Source: Methylovulum sp. (GTDB lineage Bacteria > Pseudomonadota > Gammaproteobacteria > Methylococcales > Methylomonadaceae). From it: 5,949 bases of DNA. Below are positions 1 through 5,141 of this stretch, one piece after another. Within the stretch, counting starts at the first letter, position 1. Each line of letters begins with the position of its first letter. The notes under the pieces are model-generated. The model saw only the letters and a program-made list of their open reading frames with translations. It was not told where the DNA came from and ran no database searches. Made by a program: the position numbers and the translations under genes. The DNA lies in NCBI GenBank assembly GCA_028713595.1, contig JAQTNZ010000177.1, positions 1 to 5,949 of the forward strand, given 5' to 3'.

Positions 1-1068
1 TTGGTACATGGCGCTGGACAACAATTCCAGATAGCCGATATAACCCAAACCACCGACCGCGAAGACTACGCCAAAGAAGAACAGTAACGTGTCCCATTCG
101 GCATGGCGGACTTTGTTGAAAATGTCAAAGCCTTCTTCGCCTGCTGGAGTGTGCGCGACTTTAATATAATAGCCGTACAACATTAATGCGGACAAGCCCA
201 CCATCATACCCATGAACGGTGGCAAGTGCAGGGCTTGTTTAAAGCTGACTGCGGTGGCGATGGTGAATAGGAACATCACGCAAATTTGGACCGCACCGTA
301 CTTTAACCGGACGGCTTCTTCGGTGGTTTCTTTGGGTTGCTCATCGGGTACGGCAAAATACATCACCGCCGCTGGCACCGCATAGTTGACCAGTGAAGGG
401 ATGAACAATCTGAAGAAATCGAAGAATTCGGCATATTCAGCTTGCCAAACCATCAAGGTGGTAATGTCGCCAAACGGACAAAACGCACCGCCCGCATTGG
501 CGGCAATCACCAAGTTGACAAAACCGATGCTGACAAACTTAGGATTGTCGGAACCCACCGCCAGAACCACCGCACCGACCAACAGCGCCGCTGTCAGGTT
601 GTCCGCTACGGATGATAAGAAAAACGTGATGATACCCGTAATCAAAAACAATTTACGGTAGCCAAATTGTCTTCTCACCAACCATGAGCGCAACGCTTCA
701 AACACGTTACGTTCGGCCATGCTGTTGATATAGGTCATGGCGACCAGCAAAAACAGCATCAGCTCGGCATATTCTTTCAAATCATGCTCAAAAGCCGCGT
801 GCATTTCCTCAGCCGGCACCCCTTTTTGCTGCGCCAAAATGGCCGCATGCGCCCAGATGATGCCTGCCGCCAATATGACCGGTTTGGATTTACGCAAATG
901 CGTAAATTCTTCGGTCATCACAAAACCGTAAGCGATGATAAAAATCAATACGGTATAAATGCCCCGTTGGGTGCCGGTCATGTCAAGGTTAGCAAACCCC
1001 TCCGTTTCCGCCATTGCCAACTGCGGCACTAGCATAACTAGTAGTGTCACCAATAAAAAACGAACCAC
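1..1068 (-). CDS. nhaD: NhaD-type Na+/H+ antiporter, N-terminal 356 residues (3' end outside window)
   Basis: This is an inner-membrane sodium/proton antiporter of the NhaD family (ion transporter superfamily), which exports Na+ or Li+ in exchange for H+. The frame is open from a GTG at 1068 to the left edge. About 356 residues are visible of a family length near 450-480. Family signatures read directly are ADNLTAALL (about residues 155-163), NAGGAFCPFGDITTLMVW (191-208) and EWDTLLFFFGVVFAVGGLGY (324-343). The first 20 residues form a hydrophobic signal-like segment ending in AMA before Glu21, as is common in proteobacterial NhaD. About ten further hydrophobic segments follow. The GTG start is chosen because GGAGG lies 7 bases upstream and no ATG precedes the signal segment. 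The gene is divergent from cysI. The family call is firm; ion specificity is inferred from the family. Confidence 0.93.
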   Translation of the reverse strand, partial: MVRFLLVTLLVMLVPQLAMAETEGFANLDMTGTQRGIYTVLIFIIAYGFVMTEEFTHLRKSKPVILAAGIIWAHAAILAQQKGVPAEEMHAAFEHDLKEYAELMLFLLVAMTYINSMAERNVFEALRSWLVRRQFGYRKLFLITGIITFFLSSVADNLTAALLVGAVVLAVGSDNPKFVSIGFVNLVIAANAGGAFCPFGDITTLMVWQAEYAEFFDFFRLFIPSLVNYAVPAAVMYFAVPDEQPKETTEEAVRLKYGAVQICVMFLFTIATAVSFKQALHLPPFMGMMVGLSALMLYGYYIKVAHTPAGEEGFDIFNKVRHAEWDTLLFFFGVVFAVGGLGYIGYLELLSSAMYQ

Positions 1069-1075
1069 AATATAT

Positions 1076-1080
1076 CCTCC
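1076..1080 (-). promoter_or_regulatory. Ribosome binding site fixing the GTG start of nhaD
   Basis: Read on the minus strand, GGAGG (within AGAGAGGAGG) lies 7 bases before the GTG at 1068-1066. This near-perfect Shine-Dalgarno sequence supports the GTG start over later internal ATG codons, which would remove much of the signal segment. Confidence 0.8.
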
Positions 1081-1090
1081 TCTCTGTTTA

Positions 1091-1096
1091 AGTATA
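1091..1096 (-). promoter_or_regulatory. Possible -10 element for nhaD
   Basis: On the minus strand, TATACT matches the sigma-70 -10 consensus at five of six bases. It would place a transcription start just upstream of the ribosome binding site, giving a very short leader. No good -35 element sits 16-18 bases upstream, where the DNA is simply AT-rich. If real, the promoter is weak or needs an activator. The call rests on one hexamer only. Confidence 0.3.
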
Positions 1097-1127
1097 ATTT
1101 GAACAAATACACAAAATTTAACACTTA

Positions 1128-1140
1128 ATGGTATCACCAT
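1128..1140. promoter_or_regulatory. Small dyad ATGGT-ATC-ACCAT between divergent promoters
   Basis: Two perfect 5-base arms (1128-1132 and 1136-1140) flank a 3-base spacer. The dyad is 10 bases upstream of the proposed cysI -35 element and upstream of the possible nhaD promoter. This is where an activator or repressor of either gene could bind. It does not match a regulator site I can name, and a 5-base arm could occur by chance in AT-rich intergenic DNA. Confidence 0.3.
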
Positions 1141-1150
1141 CTAATAAATT

Positions 1151-1179
1151 TTGTCATTTTATGAAGCAGAGTATATGAT
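1151..1179 (+). promoter_or_regulatory. Sigma-70-type promoter for cysI
   Basis: The -35 hexamer TTGTCA (1151-1156) and the -10 hexamer TATGAT (1174-1179) are separated by exactly 17 bases. Each matches the consensus at five of six positions. Transcription would start near 1186, leaving a leader of about 39 bases before the cysI ATG at 1225. It is the best promoter match I found in the window. It has not been tested against expression data. Confidence 0.65.
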
Positions 1180-1224
1180 GGATAGCCCTGATTTATCGCC
1201 TGAAAGGTATCCCAAACACGCATC

Positions 1225-2877
1225 ATGTATCAGTATAACGAAATAGACCAAACCCTTGTCAATGAACGGGTCGCCCAGTTTAGACGGCAAACCGAAAAGT
1301 ATTTGCAAGGCGAGCTGGATGCCGACCAGTTCCGCGCCCTGCGCCTTAGAAACGGGCTTTATATCCAAACCCATGCGCCCATGTTGCGGGTCGCCATTCC
1401 TTACGGTTTGCTCAGTTCGGTACAAGTGCGCAAATTGGCGCATATCGCCAGGACTTACGACAAAAACTATTGCCATTTCACCACCCGTCAAAACGTCCAA
1501 TATAATTGGCCTAAGCTGGAACAAGTGCCGGATATTTTGGCGGAATTGGCGACCGTGCAAATGCACGCCATCCAAACCAGCGGCAATTGTATGCGCAACA
1601 CTACGTCCGACCATTTGGCGGGAGTGGCGGTCGATGAGTTGGAAGACCCGCGCCCGTATTGCGAAATTATTCGCCAATGGACGACGTTGCACCCTGAGTT
1701 TGATTATCTGCCGCGTAAATTTAAAATCGCCGTCAGCGGTGCGGCGCATGACCGTGCCGCCACCCAATTCCATGACATTGGCGTGCATTTGGTTAAAAAT
1801 GACGCGGGGGAGATCGGTTTTAGGATTTTGGTGGGCGGCGGCTTAGGGCGTACCCCCATCATCGGCCAAGTGATCCGACCCTTTTTGGAAAAAAAGGACT
1901 TATTGTCTTATCTGGAAGCCATCCTCAGGATTTATAACCTGTTTGGCCGCCGCGACAACAAATACAAGGCGCGGATTAAAATTCTCGTTAAGGAGACGGG
2001 CTTGGATACTTTTACCGAGATGGTTGAGGCCGAATGGGCGCGGATTAAAGATGGCATGGAATTGTCAGCCGCCCAGATCGAAGCGATTAAAGGCCATTTC
2101 AGCTTGCCCGCTTACGATACTGGGGCGGCGGCTGACTTGACGTTCGGCCAGCACTTGCAGGACAACCCGGCGTTTGCAAAGTGGTATAAATACAATACCG
2201 TCAGCCATAAGGTGCCTGGCTACCGTGCCGTGTTCCTGTCGCTCAAAGCCCCTGACGTGCCGCCTGGCGACATCACTGACACGCAACTGGATGCCGTCGC
2301 TGACTTGGCGGACGTGTACAGCTTTGGCGAATTGCGCACCACCCACCGCCAAAACCTGATTTTTGCCGATGTCAAACAGGCGGATTTGTTCGGCTTGTGG
2401 CAACAACTGGTCGGGTTAAATTTAGCCACGCCCAATATCGGCACGGTCACTGACATGATCTGCTGCCCTGGCTTGGATTTTTGCTCGCTCGCCAACGCCG
2501 GTTCCATCGGTATTGCCAAAGAAATCAATGACGCGTTAGATGATATGGATTACCTGCATGACATTGGCGATGTCAAAATCAATATGTCCGGTTGTATGAA
2601 CGGCTGTGCGCACCAAAGTGTCGGCCACATCGGCATTTTGGGGGTCGATAAAAAAGGCACTGAATGGTATCAGCTGACGTTGGGCGGTTCGTCCGAAAAT
2701 GAGGCCGCCATCGGCGAACGTTTGGGGCCTGCGGTCGCCAAAACCGAAATAACCCAAGCGGTCACGACAATACTGTCAGTCTACGTCAAGCAACGCCTCG
2801 AAGACGAAAGCTTTCTGGACATGGTAAAACGGGTAGGTATCGACCCTTTCAAGGAGCAAGTATATGCAAGTCATTAA
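1225..2877 (+). CDS. cysI: Sulfite reductase hemoprotein (beta) subunit, CysI type
   Basis: This cytoplasmic siroheme/[4Fe-4S] enzyme catalyses the six-electron reduction of sulfite to sulfide in assimilatory sulfate reduction. The 550 residues have the two-fold ferrite reductase layout. The first ferredoxin-like half spans about 45-110. A siroheme-pocket TTRQ has Arg88. TSGNCMRN occupies 118-125, and YLPRKFK carries Lys165 and Lys167. The second half ends in the cluster and siroheme ligands: C414-x5-C420 and C457-x3-C461, in ICCPGLDFC and SGCMNGC. Overall the sequence resembles the ~550-residue pseudomonad CysI rather than the longer plant form. The ATG at 1225 is the earliest possible start, since an in-frame TGA lies at 1201. 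Its ribosome site is poor: the nearest AAGG is 17 bases away. The stop overlaps the DUF934 start by 14 bases, indicating translational coupling. A nitrite reductase role is less likely given the neighbour and these motifs. The electron donor, ferredoxin or a separate flavoprotein, cannot be told from here. Confidence 0.95.
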   Translation: MYQYNEIDQTLVNERVAQFRRQTEKYLQGELDADQFRALRLRNGLYIQTHAPMLRVAIPYGLLSSVQVRKLAHIARTYDKNYCHFTTRQNVQYNWPKLEQVPDILAELATVQMHAIQTSGNCMRNTTSDHLAGVAVDELEDPRPYCEIIRQWTTLHPEFDYLPRKFKIAVSGAAHDRAATQFHDIGVHLVKNDAGEIGFRILVGGGLGRTPIIGQVIRPFLEKKDLLSYLEAILRIYNLFGRRDNKYKARIKILVKETGLDTFTEMVEAEWARIKDGMELSAAQIEAIKGHFSLPAYDTGAAADLTFGQHLQDNPAFAKWYKYNTVSHKVPGYRAVFLSLKAPDVPPGDITDTQLDAVADLADVYSFGELRTTHRQNLIFADVKQADLFGLWQQLVGLNLATPNIGTVTDMICCPGLDFCSLANAGSIGIAKEINDALDDMDYLHDIGDVKINMSGCMNGCAHQSVGHIGILGVDKKGTEWYQLTLGGSSENEAAIGERLGPAVAKTEITQAVTTILSVYVKQRLEDESFLDMVKRVGIDPFKEQVYASH

Positions 2878-3319
2878 AGACAGCCAAATTATTGATGACA
2901 ACTGGCAATCATTGGCCGATGGTGCCGAAGTGGCGGCGGCGGGTGACATCAGCGTGTCCTTAAGCCGTTGGCGGCAGGATAAGGCGCAATTGTTGGCTCA
3001 TGACGGCAAACTGGGCATACGCATCAGCCCTGCTGATAATGTCGCCGATTTTGCCGGGGATTTGGACAAAATCGCCTTGGTTGAGTTGGATTTCCCTGAT
3101 TTTGCCGATGGCCGTTTGTTTTCCCACGCCTGGCTGTAGCGCAACCGTTATGGTTTCCAAGGCGAAATCCGCGCCACAGGTCAGTATATGCCCGATCAGG
3201 TGTTTTATTTGTCGAGGGTGGGGGTGAATGGGTTCAAGCCCGGCAATGCGGAAAGGCTACCGGTGGAATTGGGTTATTTGCACGATTTTACCGTCACTTA
3301 TCAGGCTTCGGTAAATTAG
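2864..3319 (+). pseudogene. DUF934 sulfite-reductase partner gene with an in-frame TAG
   Basis: This is a DUF934-family protein, a small cytoplasmic protein of unproven function usually encoded directly after cysI. The ATG at 2864 overlaps the cysI stop and has AAGGAG 7 bases upstream. The first 91 residues carry the family pattern (SLSRWRQ, DGKLGIRI, ALVELDFPDFADGRLFSHAWL). TAG at 3137-3139 then stops translation. In the same frame another 59 residues follow without any frameshift to TAG at 3317. They contain the rest of the family domain: RNRYGFQGEIRATG, MPDQVFYLSRVG and LHDFTVTYQ. The full frame of about 150 codons matches the family's usual ~150-170 residues. One base change from a leucine or glutamine codon would explain the stop. 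The gene is therefore either a recently broken pseudogene, read through at UAG, or affected by a sequencing error. The 91-residue product would lack the C-terminal 40 percent. Confidence 0.85.
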
Positions 3320-3345
3320 GCATCGGGTTGTTAGGCAGTGCTGAT

Positions 3346-3382
3346 AAACCCGTCAAACCGGAAGGCTTTGGCGGGTTTTTTT
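3346..3382 (+). terminator. Intrinsic terminator of the cysI-DUF934 operon
   Basis: A 12-pair stem (3346-3357 with 3367-3378, one G-T wobble) with a 9-base loop overlaps a run of seven T at 3376-3382. It begins 26 bases after the natural TAG of the full DUF934 frame. The T-run is on the plus-strand 3' side only, so it serves rightward transcription. It ends the cys operon and separates it from the toxin-antitoxin genes. Confidence 0.9.
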
Positions 3383-3414
3383 ATGGTAATCCACCTGGGG
3401 AATAGCTAGATTTA

Positions 3415-3430
3415 GTGGTTTGGGTGGTTT
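3415..3430 (+). repeat. Direct repeat GTGGTTT x2 upstream of the antitoxin
   Basis: GTGGTTT occurs at 3415-3421 and again at 3424-3430, a 9-base period, between the cys terminator and the antitoxin start. Toxin-antitoxin pairs are commonly autoregulated through repeats in their promoter, so this could be an operator. The short length makes chance a real alternative. I did not find a convincing promoter: the best -10-like hexamer, TAAAAT at 3443-3448, would start transcription inside the ribosome site. Confidence 0.25.
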
Positions 3431-3453
3431 ACGATGCGACTCTAAAATTCTTT

Positions 3454-3458
3454 AGGAG
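3454..3458 (+). promoter_or_regulatory. Ribosome binding site fixing the antitoxin start
   Basis: AGGAG lies 7 bases before the ATG at 3466. It supports this ATG rather than the upstream in-frame GTG at 3415, which has no such site and would add 17 residues encoded by the leader and the ribosome site itself. Confidence 0.75.
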
Positions 3459-3465
3459 AATTGTT

Positions 3466-3729
3466 ATGTATGCCTATAAAGAAACGCTCACGCTGGAAAA
3501 TCCGCAACAACTTAATTTAAGTCGGCCTTTGCCTTTTTTAAGGGGCAAAACGGTAGAGGTGTTAGTGCTTGTTGATGACGATAACGATGACATTATTTCT
3601 GACGAAACAGATGCTGTTCTGCAAGATAAAAGTTTAATGGAACAGATAGCTTTATCCGCCCAAACTTATCAACAGCATGGCGGTTATCAGGTTTCGCCCG
3701 AGGAAATCAATGAGATCCTTAGTATTTGA
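3466..3729 (+). CDS. Putative antitoxin of a Txe/YoeB-type toxin-antitoxin pair
   Basis: This is a small acidic protein of 87 residues encoded directly before a Txe/YoeB-family toxin, which it should bind and neutralise. I infer the role from position and size. The N-terminal half (about 1-37: ETLTLENPQQL, LPFLRGKTVEVLVLV) looks like a short beta-rich segment. It is followed by an acidic stretch rich in D and E (38-49) and a helical tail (about 53-86: SLMEQIALSAQTYQQHGG, then SPEEINEIL), which would be the toxin-binding part. It lacks the recognisable YefM/Phd N-terminus (such as SEARQNL) that usually accompanies YoeB. It resembles the loosely defined small antitoxins with an N-terminal segment of the 'LPFKKGQKVEVLV' kind. 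The gene ends 20 bases inside the toxin gene, so the two are translationally coupled. Autorepression is likely from the family habit but not shown. Confidence 0.75.
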   Translation: MYAYKETLTLENPQQLNLSRPLPFLRGKTVEVLVLVDDDNDDIISDETDAVLQDKSLMEQIALSAQTYQQHGGYQVSPEEINEILSI

Positions 3730-3976
3730 AGGCAAAACGTGGGAGGTTTATGAGACGTTGCGGCAAAAAGATAAAAAACAACATGAACAATTGTGCCGCA
3801 TTTTAAAAGAAATGCTCAGAAATGATCCGCGTACTGGTTTGGGCAAGCCTGAACCGCTTAAGCATCAGTTAACGGGATTGTGGTCGCGCAGATTGTCCCA
3901 AAAAGATAGGTTGGTTTATCGTTTTGATGAGCAAGCTATTTTTATATTTGCGATTGGCTCGCATTATGAAGACTGA
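3710..3976 (+). CDS. Txe/YoeB-family mRNA interferase toxin
   Basis: This is an 88-residue RelE-fold endoribonuclease of the Txe/YoeB family, which cleaves mRNA at the ribosome when freed from its antitoxin. The sequence tracks E. coli YoeB and Txe closely: W11-x-x-Y14 near the start, GKPEPLKH (45-52), GLWSRRL (56-62), DRLVY (66-70) and a C-terminal HY. By alignment the catalytic residues are Glu48, Arg67, His85 and Tyr86, corresponding to E46, R65, H83 and Y84 of YoeB, so the toxin looks intact. Two residues (Glu-Asp) follow the terminal HY. The ATG at 3710 is chosen because GAGGA lies 5 bases upstream and it gives the family length. The upstream in-frame ATG at 3677 would add 11 residues that lie inside the antitoxin. 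The gene overlaps the antitoxin by 20 bases. The family is clear, but txe versus yoeB naming is not resolvable here. Confidence 0.93.
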   Translation: MRSLVFEGKTWEVYETLRQKDKKQHEQLCRILKEMLRNDPRTGLGKPEPLKHQLTGLWSRRLSQKDRLVYRFDEQAIFIFAIGSHYED

Positions 3977-4030
3977 TTGCCAAATAGGGGTTATAAGGCG
4001 TATAGAATGATGGGGTTTCGGATATGGTGT

Positions 4031-4067
4031 CAGGCCGTCCAAATCTCTCGTAATGAGGGACGGCCTG
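4031..4067. terminator. Hairpin between convergent toxin and fdsD genes, possible bidirectional terminator
   Basis: Perfect 10-base arms CAGGCCGTCC (4031-4040) and GGACGGCCTG (4058-4067) flank a 17-base loop. The loop can form an inner CTC/GAG pairing (4047-4049 with 4055-4057). The hairpin ends 7 bases past the fdsD stop codon at 4075 and 54 bases past the toxin stop. It is GC-rich but has no T-run on either side, so it is not a textbook intrinsic terminator. It may instead protect the fds mRNA 3' end, assist termination, or be one copy of a dispersed repeat. Confidence 0.6.
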
Positions 4068-4074
4068 TCAACAA

Positions 4075-4284
4075 TTAACCCAATCTCCCCACCGCCACCT
4101 TAGCCAACTCGCTCAAGCCTTCGCCGCCGTTTTGGTAATGGGCGATGATGGCTAGTCGCATTCTCGGTTCCCATGATCTCATGAGGTGGTTTTTTACGCC
4201 TTCGGCGGCGACTTCCTTGTCCGGCTCGGCATTAAAAAAATCGCTGATGTCATTAGCCATTTTGATGAGTCTGTCTGTTTTCAT
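4075..4284 (-). CDS. fdsD: Formate dehydrogenase delta subunit FdsD
   Basis: This 69-residue protein belongs to the FdsD family, the small delta subunit or assembly factor of soluble NAD-dependent formate dehydrogenases. The family pattern is clear: an N-terminal LIKMANDISDFF (6-17), PDKEVAAEGVKNHL (21-34), then SWEPRMRLAIIAHY (37-50), followed by GGEGLSEL. The family's core, an aromatic residue plus PRMR before a helix containing AH, is intact, and the length is typical. The gene lies 20 bases after the fdhD stop on the same strand, as in known fds operons where the last genes run fdsA, fdsC, fdsD. No clear Shine-Dalgarno sequence precedes the ATG at 4284; the spacer is A-rich, so translation may depend on upstream coupling. 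The delta subunit's exact role is poorly known. It is thought to aid stability or cofactor handling. Confidence 0.9.
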   Translation of the reverse strand: MKTDRLIKMANDISDFFNAEPDKEVAAEGVKNHLMRSWEPRMRLAIIAHYQNGGEGLSELAKVAVGRLG

Positions 4285-4304
4285 GGTCTGCTATATCTAT
4301 TTTT

Positions 4305-5141
4305 TTAAGTATGGTGAGGGTGTAGTAAACGTTGCGGATGGGTATACACGACATGTTGCCGGTCACGCGCAAAGCCGATCAGGGTCACGCCGGTGTCGTT
4401 GGCCAAACGGATGGCTAGCCCCGTGGGCGCGGAAATGGCGGCCAGCAAAGTAACGCCGACAAACGCGGTTTTTTGCACCATTTCATAACTGGCGCGGCTG
4501 GTGACAATAACAAAGCCCGCGCTGAGGTCGCGCTTGCTTTTCAGCAATAGGCCAATGAGCTTGTCCAAGGCGTTATGCCGCCCGACATCTTCGCGCAAGT
4601 CAACAATGCCTTGCCCAGGTACTGCCCACGCGGCGGCATGGACGGAGCCGGTCAATTTATTGAGTTTTTGCCGCTGTTTGACTTCGGCCAAGGCGCCGAT
4701 AAGCTCATCGGACGTGACCTGTAGATTGCCATGCACCGGCGGTGGCTGGCGTATCGCCTGCTTTAAGGTGCTGGCGCCACATAAGCCGCAGCCGGTACGC
4801 CCAGTGAGGTTGCGGCCTTTATCGGACAGACAGGAAAAGCGTTGTTCAGGGATTTTTAACTGGACTTCAATGCCGTTGGCGCGGTTGTATACCCGCGTGG
4901 ACAGCAATTCTTGCGGGTCGCCAATAATGCCTTCGGTGATGCTAAAACCCAAGGCGAATTCTTCCAGATTGGTCGGTGTCGCCAGCATGACCACATGCGG
5001 TATACCATTGTAAACTAAGGCGATGGGGACTTCTTCGGCGATGTAGTCAAGCTCTTCGGAGCACTGGTTGTTATGCCAGCGCTCCACGGTGCTTTGTTGG
5101 TAACTGGGCCATCCTAATTCTAAGGACGGGCCATTAGCCAT
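4305..5141 (-). CDS. fdhD: Formate dehydrogenase sulfurtransferase FdhD (FdsC)
   Basis: This 278-residue cytoplasmic protein of the FdhD family binds the bis-MGD molybdenum cofactor and passes sulfur from a cysteine desulfurase to it, making formate dehydrogenase active. Signatures read directly: EEVPIALVYNG (36-46), EEFALGFSITEGII (60-73), the sulfur-relay motif TGCGLCG with Cys118 and Cys121, REDVGRHNALDK (183-194), TSRASYEMVQK (214-224) and SAPTGLAI (237-244). All expected landmarks are present and the length is normal. The ATG at 5141 overlaps the fdsA stop by 8 bases (ATGGCTAA), with AAGG 8 bases upstream inside the fdsA tail, so it is translationally coupled. In fds operons this gene is called fdsC, and in RcFdsC a role in protecting and inserting the cofactor has been described. 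It is firmly assigned by motifs and context. Confidence 0.95.
   Translation of the reverse strand: MANGPSLELGWPSYQQSTVERWHNNQCSEELDYIAEEVPIALVYNGIPHVVMLATPTNLEEFALGFSITEGIIGDPQELLSTRVYNRANGIEVQLKIPEQRFSCLSDKGRNLTGRTGCGLCGASTLKQAIRQPPPVHGNLQVTSDELIGALAEVKQRQKLNKLTGSVHAAAWAVPGQGIVDLREDVGRHNALDKLIGLLLKSKRDLSAGFVIVTSRASYEMVQKTAFVGVTLLAAISAPTGLAIRLANDTGVTLIGFARDRQHVVYTHPQRLLHPHHT

Noticed and set aside
413..600. Unusual residues in the NhaD core (FLSSVADN and AFCPFGD, where I recall SP in the corresponding positions of Vibrio NhaD)
   Set aside because: The substitutions are conservative and the polar ion-binding residues around them are kept, so there is no reason to expect altered function.
386..1032. 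Overlapping plus-strand open frames (91, 64 and 82 codons)
   Set aside because: They are shadows opposite nhaD, which is continuous through the region with clear family signatures and a GTG start.
1175..1246. 23-residue upstream open frame (ATGATG start) overlapping the cysI start, considered as a leader peptide
   Set aside because: Its start codon overlaps the proposed -10 hexamer and so lies upstream of the expected transcript start. It has no ribosome site and no run of regulatory codons.
1159..1788. 209-codon open frame on the minus strand across the cysI start
   Set aside because: It is antisense to cysI, whose motifs are unambiguous. The translated product shows no recognisable domain, and long antisense frames are common opposite such genes.
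3137..3139. TAG read as pyrrolysine or another reassigned codon
   Set aside because: Both cysI and the toxin-antitoxin genes use standard stops, the DUF934 frame itself ends in TAG, and no pyl genes are in view. A point mutation is simpler.
3415..3465. Longer antitoxin from the GTG at 3415
   Set aside because: The extra 17 residues would be encoded by the leader and the ribosome binding site. The ATG at 3466 has AGGAG at ideal spacing.
3677..3709. Upstream ATG at 3677 as toxin start
   Set aside because: It would add 11 residues not found in Txe/YoeB proteins. The ATG at 3710 has a good ribosome site and gives the normal length.
4501..5013. 170-codon plus-strand open frame
   Set aside because: It is antisense to fdhD, which has all family motifs. 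The product looks like low-information shadow coding and has no ribosome site of note.
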